A stretch of DNA of 64,000 nt. Source: Zopfochytrium polystomum. Its lineage: Eukaryota; Chytridiomycota; Chytridiomycetes; Chytridiales; Chytridiaceae. The stretch spans positions 1-64,000 of the forward strand of contig JAIVFJ010000304.1 of NCBI GenBank assembly GCA_025765615.1, given 5' to 3'. Each line of letters begins with the position of its first letter. The stretch's first letter is position 1. The notes under the pieces are model-generated. The model was not told where the DNA came from, searched no databases, and saw only the letters and a program-made list of their open reading frames with translations. A program made the translations under genes and the position numbers. This document shows positions 1 through 10,512 of the stretch, piece after piece.

Positions 1-232
1 CAGAGGCGGGTGGTTGGGGGTAGGCTTGTGGCAGACTGGGCATGGGCGGCGCCTCGGCGACAACATCGCGGCGGTAGTCGCCGTCGTCACTGTCGTCGTC
101 GTCGTCGTCGCTCCAGTGCGAGTAAGACGACTTTGAGGTGGGTGTCGTTGACGGAACCCTTGCGGGCTTTTCGCCGGTCGAGTTTGCACGCCGGCGTCGG
201 CTGCGGGTGCCCCCGCGAAAGGCGTCGAGCAT
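1..232 (-). CDS. N-terminal part of a hypothetical protein, cut by the left edge
   Basis: An open frame starts at an ATG at 232 on the minus strand and stays open to base 1, about 77 codons. The predicted protein begins MLDAFRGGTRSRRRR, then has a Ser/Thr-rich stretch and an acidic run of seven Asp followed by SDDGDY. The composition (basic start, acidic cluster, Pro-rich end) suits a disordered regulatory protein, and no domain is visible. The Asp run comes from a GAC/GTC trinucleotide repeat, so the frame could be open by chance. I do not recognise it. Confidence 0.3.
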   Translation of the reverse strand, partial: MLDAFRGGTRSRRRRANSTGEKPARVPSTTPTSKSSYSHWSDDDDDDSDDGDYRRDVVAEAPPMPSLPQAYPQPPAS

Positions 233-480
233 GGAATGGGAGAGCCGATGGCGTGGTGGTGGTGGGTGGGTAAGGTTTCCTGGGAGGGATGGTTGAGGGG
301 TGAATGAATGCGAGCAGGGAAGCTAGGTATTTGCGGTGGTTATGGGAGCAGAGTAGATTTTCTTGTTTTTTTCCCCCTCTCTTTTCGTTTTGCGATTGAG
401 TTGAGGGATGAATAAGGTGGATCTGGTGGGTGGATTGTTGGGTGCATAGGCTGAGCCTGCCAGCCTGTCTCTCGGACGCC

Positions 481-590
481 ATGCACACACACACACATAC
501 ACACACTCTCTCTCGCCCGTCTCTCTCTCTCTCTGTCTCTCACTCTCTCTCTCTCACTCTCTCAGTCACTCACTCTCTCGTCGCGGGCTG
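481..590. repeat. Compound (CA)n(CT)n microsatellite
   Basis: A CA run passes directly into an imperfect CT run. The same CA-to-CT junction recurs at 1408-1450, 4857-4906 and 5541-5556, and in reverse orientation (GA to GT) near 15430-15485 and 41060-41105. Confidence 0.8.
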
Positions 591-807
591 TGCAGACTTT
601 CAGGGACGGCCGGCTTGCTGTGGCCCGCGCGCGCGCCGCGACGGCGAGGACTGCAAGGAGAACGAGGGCGGGAGGCGGAGACGATGGAGCGGGCCGGGGC
701 AGTGCGGAGGCGGCGAGTGAGAGATGGAGAGAGAGAGAGAGAGAGACAGAGAGACAGAGATGGAGAGAAGAGAGAGTTGGAGCTGCGGATAACATTGTAT
801 CGCGTCC

Positions 808-841
808 AGTCTCTTTCTCTGTCTCTGTCTCTCCCTTTCTT

Positions 842-872
<31 letters not shown>

Positions 873-882
873 GCCCTTGCAT
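808..882. repeat. CT-rich microsatellite
   Basis: Imperfect CT repeats end in an almost pure run at about 847-872. The complementary GA run lies just upstream at 721-770, so the two could pair in single-stranded DNA. Confidence 0.8.
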
Positions 883-1903
883 ACGTTCCGTCTCTCTCCC
901 TCGCGCTCAAGCGCTCACTTTTCCTTTTTGGGGGGGGCCAACTACATCTCCGTTGCCAAGGACGCTTGCGCACACAAGAATGCAATCAATCACAACCAAA
1001 CAACAACAAACAAACAGCAATTTGAGCGTGGCGACGGAAAACTGCTGCACAAAGAAGGCCATGCCTTCCCCCATTCGGAAATCTTTTCCAAATGCATGGG
1101 CAGAGCAATGCGGCCACATGCAAGGATGAAAAAAAAAATGTCAAGAGCGCTCAGCCGTCGCAATGCACCGAACCCCACAAAACATAAAAAAAAAAAGGAA
1201 GAAGTGTGCACACAAAAATTTTAAAAAAAAAGGAAACGAATTTCGACGGAGCGGACCTGCCCTGGCATACGCAACTGTCCTGCTACTTACTAATCAACAC
1301 ACTAATACGCCAAGACATCTACACGCACCGCATTCAATTTTATCCCACGAAACGACTGCCTTTGCTGTCCTTCGCGACACGCGCCATTTTATTACACGCA
1401 TCCCAAACACACACACACACACACCCACACACACACTCTCTCTCTCATTCCACTTCTCTCATTTCACTTCTCTTTTTCTGCAGGCACCCGCCTTCGGACA
1501 TCACGGGAGTCACCACCACCCACCTAATTTCAAGGAACAAGCAAACGTCCAAATCGATATTTTTTTGTTTTTCGTTTTTGACCTTGTGTTTGCGAGAAGG
1601 ACATTGTTCTGCCCGTTCCGTCCGTCGCCCAAATGCAGTGAAAGTACATAAATAACAAATACGTTTGCATTGCGGATTGCCCTGCGCCAAGACCCCGTTC
1701 CCCATTCATCAGACATCATCAAACGATCAAAGTTTTTTATATTAATGATGTGCATATAAAGTTGAGCTGCGGCGGGTTGGCGGGCATGGGCAAAACGGCA
1801 AATGGCAGGGGGCTCTCAGCCCAATCTCTTTCTCTCGATTGCCGTCCCACCTTGCGATCCAATTCTTTCTCCCTCTTTTTTTGTATTTTTTTTCCTCAAA
1901 AAA

Positions 1904-4368
1904 TCAGGACAAAAGACAAAGCGGGAAAACGGGGAGCGGGGGAAAAAAAAAAAAAAATTGAAAGAAAAAAACATCCGAACGCCACCAGGCAACAGAACAA
2001 GACAAGGCACGAAACGGAGTCGGGAAAACATCTCGCTCCCGACACTCCAGCCAACGCGCTCTCACGCATTCGCCGCCTCCAGAGGAGTCAACGGCGCCGC
2101 GTACAGCAGCCAAAGTCCGCCACCGCCGCCGCCCCAGCCCGACGCCGCCGCCGAAGCAAACAACCGCAGCCGCGACCGCGAGCGCCATCGCCGCCAGCAT
2201 CAGCACCACCAGCAGCGCCTCGTCCCTGCGCATGGCGTAGCGGAACCCCGTCGCAGCCAGCTCGGCCACCTGCCGCGCCACAAGGCGCGCGCTGTGGATG
2301 ACGATCGGCACGCCCGTGCCCGGGGTGCGTCGACGCGCCTGTTTTTTGGGAACGCGGGCGAGGATTCAAAGTTAAAGAGTCCGGTTCACGGAGAAGAAAA
2401 AAAAAAAAGGAAAATAAGCAAAACTCGCACCAACGAAAAACAAGTTCCCGACGACCGCGTGCCGCGTCCTCGGCCTGAACCACAGCACCTGGCTGATCGG
2501 GTGGCTTAGCCCGAGTGCCGAGCCCCTTCTCCAGGTTGAACTTGTTCATCCACGACAGCGGCGTGTTCGTCTCCTCCACCTCAATCAGCGGCTCCACGTC
2601 GACCCCGAGCTTGCGCCGCAGCAGGTCCAGCACAAATCGCCGCGCCCCGCGTCTGCATCGCCCCCCATTCCGCCCCGCACCTGCGCGCGGCGCGCCGCCG
2701 CCGCCTTTGCGTCCATCTTCCCGCCCACGGCGGCGGCCGCCAACTCCTCTTCCGAGCCCGCGCGCAGCAGCGCCGCGTCCTCGTTGGAAAGGTGTCCCGT
2801 CGGCACTAGCACCACCACGCACTCCTTCCCCTCCGGCGCGAGCGACCGATCGAGCTTTGTCGGGCAGTGCACGTAAAAGCTCGGCTGGTCCGGCAGCCGT
2901 CCGTGCTTGAAGATGGCGTCAAACGACATCCTGTAGTCCTCGTCGGCCAGGAAAATGTTGTGCGGCTCCAGGCCGGGCACCGTCGCGCGCAGACCCCAGT
3001 AAAAGCTAAATGTCGAGCACGTGTGCGACAGGCTCGCGAGGTGCCGCTTGTAGAACGGCGACTCGGGCAGCGCGCGGGGGATCGCCGTTTTGAGCAGCCA
3101 CGACCACCAGGGGTGGGGTTGTGGTTGCGCCCGACGAGAGGAGCGCGGGGTGGTCGATCAGGTCGCGGTAGGCGTAGATCAGGTCGGCGTTGCACCACCA
3201 CCGCGTCGGCCGCGATGAACTCGGTCTCGCCCGCGACGAGCTCGCCGTCAGGCCCGCGGCGGCGCACGTGGACCCCCGTCGCGCGCCGCGTCGCGGGGTC
3301 GATCGCTACTTTTGCACGTCGACCGAGAACTGGAACTCGGCGCCGTGCTTCTTGGCAATGTTTTCGATCGCCTCGACCACCTTGTGGAAGCCGCCGGCGG
3401 GGTACCATATCCCTGACGGTTTTGAGCGAGTTGGTTGGGGGGAGTTGGAAACACCAAAAACGACAGAGAGAGTAAGGGGAAAAACCAGACCTTCGGAGTA
3501 CTCTGCAAACGCCAGCAGGTTAACGTCCCCGGCGCGTCGTACGGGCTCATGCCGAGGTACATTGTCTGGAACGTGAACGCGCGCCGCAGCTTGTCCGACT
3601 TGAAGTACCTTTCAATAAAGGCGTGAGGTTCAGAACCACCGTGCTGAGCCACATCTCGCTTCGCACCAAGACGAACTCACCTGCACGCCCTGCCCCACAC
3701 GGTCGACAGCACGTGCAGCCGCAGCGCGAGCGGCACGAGCGTCCAGTCGAGCAGCTGCGTCCACCGCCCGTAGTTCTTGTTCAGCACGTGCTCGACCGAC
3801 ATGTCGTAGTGCTCGCCGCCCTCGCGCAGGAACCGCACGAACCCATCGAACGCGCCGGCCTCGAGCGCTGCAGCTCCGTCCGCATGTGCACGAGGTCCGA
3901 CGAGAGGTAGATTGCGGTCGGGCGTCGACGACGACGACGACGACAACGACGACGTCGTCGTCGTCGGACCCGCCGCGGCCTTTACTCCGTCCGCCGCCTT
4001 GTCGTCCGCCGCGGGCGCTTTTCCGTCCCCGCCATCCTCACCCCCGCCAAAATGCACAACATACGACACCCCGCCACACCTCAGCAGCGTCACCCTCTCC
4101 TCCATCCTCTCCCCGAGCTCGTCAAACAGCGCCCTAAAACTCGGCGGCATGAGGAACAGCGACGGCCCTTGGTCGAAGCGGAAGCCTCCGCGGGCAATGG
4201 TGGAGCAGCGGCCGCCGGAGAAGGGGTTTTCTCGAGGACGGTGACGCGGTGGCCGGCGCGGGCGAGGAGCGCGGCGGTCGAGACGCCGCCGACGCCCGCG
4301 CCGATGATAAGGATGTGTTGGCGGGCGGGGCCGGGGGGCGCGGGGGCGGGTGGTGGGGGGGTGGACAT
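1904..4368 (-). CDS. crtI: Phytoene desaturase, CrtI family, reading frame broken
   Basis: This FAD-dependent enzyme desaturates phytoene toward lycopene at membranes. The ATG at 4368 gives a short Pro-rich lead followed by the Rossmann motif HILIIGAGVGG. Family landmarks then follow in order: NPFSGGRCS, FRFDQGPSLFLMPP, FTFQTMYLGMSPYDAP, IWYPAGGF, HTCSTFSFYWGL, HNIFLADEDYRMSFDAIF, WMNKFNLEKG, LFFVGASTHPG, and a hydrophobic C-terminal segment typical of fungal members. GT-AG introns are visible near 3605-3680, 3407-3490 and 2325-2430. At least six single-base frame breaks lie between these blocks, most in homopolymers (for example G4/T4 at 4223-4230). They are either consensus errors or inactivation; the conserved protein blocks favour errors. 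The exact 3' end is uncertain, and 1904 is the first in-frame stop. It diverges from crtYB. Identity is certain; integrity is not. Confidence 0.88.
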
Positions 4369-4874
4369 TTGTTGAGGAGGGAGGAGGGTGCGGGAAGGAT
4401 GGCGGGTGGGATTGGGTCGAGTGTGGTCTTTGCGCAGTTGCACGACCTGAGGGATTGGTCACCTTCTTTTTTTTTTTTTTTTTTTTTTTTTTTTGGCTGT
4501 GTTTCTGTGAGTGTGTGTGCGTGTGTTTGCCGTCAAGCTCGGGTATGACGTCGTTGGCAACCGTGGGTGGGTGGGGTATTCACGATGACAGAGTGCAACG
4601 AGGAGACAGAGAGGAGGCCCGCGGGTGGAGGCGCGAATTGGGGGTCGAGGTGCTTGGATCGATGGCTGTGAGGAAGGAAGGAGGCCCGTGCGAGCGGGCG
4701 AGTGAGATTGCGGGCGCGCCGCCGATGGAAAGAGCGAGTATGAATGAGTGAATAATGGTCAAGCAGCGGGGAGGGAAAAATGCCGGTGGTCCATGCAAAA
4801 ACGCGATCCGTTCGCCCACATTGAGGGACACGCGCCTCTTCATCGTCTTAATTCACCACACACACACACACACA

Positions 4875-4913
<39 letters not shown>

Positions 4914-5487
4914 TTTCTCTCTCCCCACTTGCGGACAAATTGAAAACCGCCACCGGAATTGGAGGCCAGCCAACCGTCATGTGCCACCCACCCTCTTCCG
5001 CTCTCTCGCTCTTCCCCGACAAGGCGGGTGCGCGTTAACCACGACCACGCATACGAGGGAGGGCGTATCAAGATGAAGGAGAGAGAGAGAGAGAGAGAGA
5101 GCGAGGTAGCTAGTGCGTCAGGGGGCAGGGCCGCCCAGCTTTTCCTTGTTGCGCCGACTGCAACATACTTTTTACACGGAGGAGCCAGCCATTCAGGGAC
5201 GATAAGCGGCTGTGATTGTTCGAGCGGAGAGTGGATTGCATGGGGAGGAGACGCCGTCTGTCTGTCTCTGTCGGTCTGTCTCTAGCTCTGTCTGCGACGC
5301 GCACGGGCGAGGTCCGCCGATTCGATCGGAAGGGGGGGCAATTGGCAAAAAAAAGCTTTGATAGAAAAGAGAGAGGACAGACCGAGAGACTGAGCCATCC
5401 ATCTCTCTGTTGCAACTCGGGCGCGCGCTCCTTTGCAGCAGCAGTATCCAACATTCTCTGCCTGCCTGCCTGCCTGCCTGCCTGTGC

Positions 5488-5535
<48 letters not shown>

Positions 5536-5848
5536 CCCCTCACACACACTCTCTCTGCTCAACCGACTGACTGACTGCCTCTCTCTTCTTCGGACGGAAA
5601 AACGGCGACGTGCGTGCGCAAAGCACCTCATCCAATCCCTCCTCCCTCCTCCTCTCTCCTCATCGCTCGCTCGCTTTGATTGCCCCCACCAATTACCCTC
5701 CCAATTACCGCTTTAGCTGCCTCTCCTCCTGCTTTGACGTCCCTCTCGCCCTTGCCCCCCTCCCACAGCAGCGGCAACTGCTGGCCGCAGCAAATCGCGA
5801 CGATGCAGCAGCAGCAGCAGCAGCAGCAGCAACCGCACCAACCCAGCG
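4369..5848. promoter_or_regulatory. Shared divergent crtI/crtYB promoter region
   Basis: A 1.48-kb interval separates the two divergent carotenoid start codons. It contains a run of 28 T (4467-4494), a CA/CT compound repeat (4857-4906), a GA repeat (5083-5102), a CTGC repeat running into CT (5458-5553) and a CAG run (5806-5832). No TATA box or known light-response element was identified with confidence. The arrangement allows co-regulation, which is inference. Confidence 0.55.
5458..5553. repeat. CTGC tetranucleotide repeat followed by a CT tract
   Basis: About six CTGC units run into a long CT tract and then a short CA stretch, within the carotenoid promoter region. Confidence 0.85.
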
Positions 5849-8800
5849 ATGCTGCCCGCCTCCTCCGCCACCCCCATCACCGGACGTACCACTGGCCCGT
5901 CATTCCCATCGCCGCTGTCCCGCATCGGCGTAACCCTCGCCGTCGCCGCAATCCTCGTCGCAGCCACCACGCTCTGGGCTACCACTACCACCACAACTCT
6001 CGCCTTCCGCAACCCCACCGCACCAGCCTCACCCCTCCCCCACGCCGACCCCCCCCACCGTTCCTCTACACCTACGCCTCGTTCCACCTCACCTTCACCC
6101 TCCCGCCCCTCCTCATCCTCACCCTCCTCTCCACCCCCGCCCTCCGCCACCCATCCTCCCGTTCGCGCCTGCTCCGCCAAGCTCGCCGCGCTGGCAGCCC
6201 TGGCCGTCGCGTACACGACCCCGTGGGACAACTACATCATCTGGGTAGGCGCCTGGCGGTACCACCCGTCGCGCGTCGCCGCGCGCATCGGCCTCGTCCC
6301 CGTCGAGGAGTACGCGTTCTTTGTCGTCCAGTCGGGTCGCGACCGCTTTGTTTGCGGAGGCCGTGTTTTGCCGTCGCGGACGCGTGGGCGGGCGCGCCTA
6401 GCGTGGTGCTTGTCGATGGAGTCTGCGGGGCGAGGTGCAGGAGGGCGCGGCGCGCTGCGAGGGGAGCGGGAGAGGTGGCGGTGGCGGTGGCGGTGGCGCC
6501 GGCGGCGCCGAGCTCGGACAACGGCGATGGTCGTGTTCGGACGGCGGCCAAATCGGCGGCGACGAATAAGACGACAACGGCGACGACAACAGCGACGACG
6601 ACCACGCGCGGGCGAAGCGGACATGGCGCAGCCCCCCACGATGGAAACTCTGCCCGGACGAGCGAGCGTGCATACGGCGGCGAACCGGAAGGCCGTGGTC
6701 CACTGGCGGACCCCGCAGTCGGCAGCACCAGCACGCCCACAACAACAAAAACGACCTCATGGACTACCTCACCTGCGCAAACTTTTGGATCCGCTGGACC
6801 CCGATCGCGATCTTCTTTCTAATGTTTTCCGCGGGGCTACTCATGGTCCTCTCCTCCACCTCGCCCCTCGACCAACCGCTGGTTCTACCTCGGCATGATC
6901 CTATCCTGGGTGGCGCCGGTCCTGACGCTCACGTGGTGGTACGCCGGGCCCTTCATCGCCGTCCGCCCCGTCTCGCTCCTCGTCGCCATCGCCGTGCCGA
7001 CCGTCTACCTCTCGTACGCCGACCACTGCGCGCTCGCCGACGAGGTGTGGATCATCTCGCCATCGTCCAGCACCGGCGTCATGGTCACCGCACACCTGCC
7101 GCTCGAGGAGGCGCTCTTCTTCCTCCTCACAAACACCATGCTCGTATTTGGCCTCCGCGCTTTCGACCGCGGCATGGCCGTCGTCGACGTCCTGCTGGCA
7201 CTTCGCCGTAGCGGCGGGGGCGGCGGCGGCTCGCAGGTTGCGACGGAGAAAACGAAAGAGGCGAGCCTGCGCAGGCTCGAGCGGGACTTGGCGTGCGTTC
7301 CAGGTGGCGCGGAACAAGGCGTTGCAGGCGCTGGTGCTGCAGACGTTTCCTACGACGAGTGCGGCGGCGGTGGCGGTGCGGTCGCTGTCGCCGCCGCCGA
7401 CGACGCGCGGTTCGCCGCGGCGTGCTTGCGAGCGGGGTCCAATCGTTCAGCGCCGCGCTGTGCCTGTTCCCGCGCGCCGCGCGCCCGGACATTGCGGCGC
7501 TGTACTGCCTCTGCCAGCGTGTGCGACGACATTGCGGACGGCCCGGACGCTGCTGTCCCTGCTGCGCCGGGAGCGGTGGCGTCCGCGGGCCATGCCGGGC
7601 CTGAGGTGAGGCGGGCGCGGTGGCGGCGGCTGCGCGCGATCCGCAGCATCCTCAAGACTTGCTGGAGCGGCGGTGGCGGCGGCGACGTTGCAGAGGAGGT
7701 CGCGACGTGGCGGGAGATGGGGCGGCTTGCGGCTGCAGGGAGGACGGAGGTGGGGGTAAAGAAAATGGAGGAGGAGAAGCAAGAAGAGGCGGAGTCGCCG
7801 TCGCCTGACGACGTGGACAAGGTGCTGCGCAACCTGCTGCGCTCGGGGCGTCCCGCGGTGCGTGCCGTTCCGCCTCGTCGACGAACTGCTGTCTGGGTTC
7901 GAGTGGGATCTCCGGCGTCGCTGGCGCCGGCGAGCGTGCGATCGACACGGAGCGCGACCTGATCGACTATGCGGAGCGCGTCGCGTCGTCGGTCGGCGAG
8001 GCTGTGCTGCGCATCATGTGGTACCACGAAAGTAGTACAAGCAGCGGTAGCAGCAGCCTGCCCTCTTCCACCGACGATGTGCCCGACGAGCTGGTGCTCG
8101 CCGCCAGAGACCTCGGCGTCGCGCTTGCAGTGCATCAACTGCGCCCGCGACATTGTCACCGACGCGAACTTGGGCCGAAGCTACCTCCCGACCGCGTGGT
8201 TCCCCGCCGGACAATGACGCTGGGGGTAAAGACGCCGAAAAGGCTGCACCGCCGCTGCCACCGACACCTCGAGCTCTTTCTTCCCGGCGTCACCAAGGCC
8301 TCCCTCACGGCCGACCCCGTCCGCGATCCCGCCCGCCGCGGCGTCGCACTAACGCGCAGCGGGCTGGGGTACGCCTCGCGCAGCCGTACGCGCGCTCGGC
8401 GCGCCGGGCCGTCGCGCGCCGCGGCAGCCGCCTGCCGCGCTCCTGCGCCGCGCCCGTGCTCGCGGTTCGCGCACATTTACATGGGCATTGGCGACGTGCT
8501 GCGCACAGCCGCCCCAACGTACCCGCGGCGCGCGCGCACGCAAACAACGTGGCGTGTGTGGGTCGTTGTCGCGTGCTTGTTTGGGTGGCGGTGGGGTGTG
8601 GACGCGAGGGACTGTCGGGACGAGGAGGAGGAGGAGGAGGAAGAGACGGTGCTGGTGCGCGTTAATGCGGCGGCGGTGGCGCTGGGAAAGGCGCGGGCGT
8701 TGGCGGAGAAGGGTGTGCGGGGCAGCGGTCCCGACAACGCGGCGGGCGATGCGGCGGAGGGCGTGGAGGGGCTTTACGACGATGCGGAGGCAGCCGCGGT

Positions 8801-8876
8801 CGCGGCGGCGCTGTCGGTTGCGGCGGTGCAATCGTGCGCGCAGCCGGCGTCGTCGTCGCTGCTGGTTCCGCGTTGA
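5849..8876 (+). CDS. crtYB: Bifunctional lycopene cyclase/phytoene synthase, reading frame broken
   Basis: This fused enzyme makes phytoene from geranylgeranyl diphosphate (C-terminal part) and cyclises lycopene (N-terminal membrane part). The cyclase half shows FLYTYASFHLTFTLPPLL, AYTTPWDNYIIW, GLVPVEEYAFFVVQ, FYLGMILSWVAPVLTLTWWYAGP and LPLEEALFFLLTNTMLVFGL, matching the two paired repeats of fungal cyclases. The synthase half shows FSAALCLFPRAARPDIAALY, VCDDIADG, ERVASSVGEAVLRIMW and NCARDIVTDANLGRSYLPT (the second Asp-rich helix). These blocks sit in different frames, with at least six breaks, one at a run of eight C near 6050. The start at 5849 is the ATG that puts a hydrophobic segment ahead of the first cyclase repeat. 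An Arg/Gly-rich stretch at about 6360-6760 may hide an intron. Identity is certain; the exact gene model is not. Confidence 0.88.
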
Positions 8877-9253
8877 TTTTTTTGCTTCCCGACGCGCCGA
8901 TTCTGCTGAGTTGGTGGGAATGGGGGGCGGCTAGCAGCTCTCTTCTCCCTGGCCCGACCACTCCTGGCTTCCTCGATCGTGATCCACGCAGCAAGCGTGA
9001 GCAGCGGCCAATTAACAATGTCGGTCGCTCTTTTTCGGACAGTCAAGCGAACTTTCTCGTCGCTCCTTGTTTTTTTTTTTTTCTCTTCATTTTCTTCTTT
9101 CCCACCAAGGCAAACCCTCTGGCAAACTCGCACTCCTGGACGACTTCACTTTCTGTTTCTTTTTTCTTCTTTTCTCTTGTTGATCGAATCGCGAATCTAT
9201 TTCCAAGCATTCTCTCATCACGCAAGAGAACTCTGTCGCAAACAGCAATCAGC
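8877..9253. other. Convergent intergenic region, crtYB/SDR
   Basis: The 3' ends of crtYB and the dehydrogenase face each other here. The stretch is T-rich, with several runs of T between 9068 and 9180 that could serve as 3'-end signals on the plus strand. No coding frame is credible. Confidence 0.5.
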
Positions 9254-9987
9254 CTAGTACGAGAACGCATACGCTCCCGACGCGCCGACGCTTTGCCCCG
9301 AGACCCAGCGGCTCTTGGGATCCAGCAAGAATCCCACCACCCGCGGCGACCTCCTCCGGCTTTCCGATTTCACCGAACGGCGTGATGCTCTTGACTGTCT
9401 CCTCCAAGTCGGCCGGCATCATGTCGGTTCTGGTCGGCCCCGGCAGCACGGCGTTAACCCTAATCTTGCGCGGGCCGAGCTCGACGGCGAGCGCCCTGGT
9501 GTAGGCGTCCATTGCGCCCTTTGACGCGGCGTACGTAGTGTGGTTCGGGAATGGCACGCGGGTGACGACGGACGCGATGTTGACGACGCTGCCTTCGTCG
9601 GGGATGTGCGGCGCCGCGGCGGACGTCACGTACATGAACGAAAACACGTTGGCCGCCAGGGTCGTCTTGATGGCCTCGAACGCCGTTTCAACGGGCCCGG
9701 GCTCGTAGATCCCGGCGTTGTTGACCAGGCCCGTGATCTTGCCGAACCGCGCGACGGTCGCGTCGACGAGCCGGGTCGCGCCTTCAGGCGTCCGACACGT
9801 CCGCTTGGATGGCCAGCGCGTCGCCGGCGCCGAGCTGCTTGAGCTGCTTGATGAGAGCGTCTGCGGCGGCGGCGGAGGACTTGTAGTTGATGACGATGGC
9901 GGTGTCTTTGGCTGCGACTTGCTTGGCGATGGCGGCGCCGATTCCCTTGGCGGCGCCCGTGATGACGATGACACGGTCAAAGGACAT
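9254..9987 (-). CDS. Short-chain dehydrogenase/reductase (classical SDR)
   Basis: An NAD(P)-dependent oxidoreductase of about 245 residues, the normal length for a classical SDR. From the ATG at 9987 it shows the cofactor motif TGAAKGIG (about residues 11-18), then in a second frame NNAG, a catalytic Ser region, YAASK (catalytic Tyr and Lys) and the loop NAVLPGPTRTDM. The C-terminal FLLDPKSRWVSGQSVGASGA is in a third frame and ends at the stop at 9254. There are therefore two single-base breaks, near 9785 and 9345. The closest look is to the 3-oxoacyl-reductase-like, broad-specificity SDRs. Its place beside crtI/crtYB makes a carotenoid-modifying role possible, but substrate cannot be read from sequence. 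Confidence 0.85.
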
Positions 9988-10076
9988 GCTTTTGAAGAGG
10001 TGGTGGTGAGGACGACAAGGGCGGGGAAACGCGATGGGAGTTTTAGTTGAGATACAATACCGTTACCCTCGCACCG

Positions 10077-10086
10077 CTTTATATAG
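10077..10086 (-). promoter_or_regulatory. TATA box of the SDR gene
   Basis: On the minus strand this reads CTATATAAAG, 90 bp upstream of the SDR start codon at 9987. Spacing and sequence suit a core promoter. Confidence 0.5.
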
Positions 10087-10453
10087 TAAGTAGCTGACGG
10101 ATATCGCAGGAATTGCAAATCAAGTTACTGACACTGCGGCTGTCAGACGTTTACAACTGTTTTTTTCTGGTAAAAGCAATTTGACGGACACGGTCCGGAG
10201 GCGTAAATCCATAGACAAAACGAGATAATTAGACTACAGCGCCAGTGGCGGCGAGCAGATCCATTATAAATCCAATCACGCCATTACAGAGTCTATGTGC
10301 GAAAGAAGACGCAGAAACGATTTCAAATCAAAAACTGCTAAAGTTGCTGTGCTGTGGATCCGGTGATGGGCCAAGACGGACTTCAATCCTGATTTCACCG
10401 AAAGGGAGAAGCCGAATTGGCATCGTTGCATATCTCGCCTCGCACTCCCCTGC

Positions 10454-10512
10454 AAAGCACCAACGCTCTGTCTTGTAATCCACTGGCTCTTGGGATCCAG
10501 TAGGAACCCAAC
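10454..10512 (-). pseudogene. Fragment of an SDR C-terminus
   Basis: The minus strand encodes FLLDPKSQWITRQSVGA, the same C-terminal block as the intact SDR 1.2 kb away (FLLDPKSRWVSGQSVGA). The DNA over about 57 bp is roughly three-quarters identical. The Rossmann and catalytic parts are absent upstream. This is the residue of a partial duplication or of a second, deleted SDR gene. Confidence 0.6.

Larger units (their letters stand above)
233..1903. other. Gene-free stretch rich in microsatellites
   Basis: No credible coding frame was found. The stretch holds compound CA/CT tracts (about 481-590 and 1408-1450), GA tracts (721-770), a long CT tract (808-882) and A-rich patches (1120-1230, 1940-1975). 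Predicted peptides here are simple-sequence artefacts. It lies between a possible gene at the left edge and the 3' end of crtI. Confidence 0.6.

Noticed and set aside
8004..8876. A separate gene at the 3' end of crtYB
   Set aside because: The blocks RIMWYHES and CINCARDIVTDANLGRSY are the end of the phytoene synthase domain in shifted frames, not a new protein.
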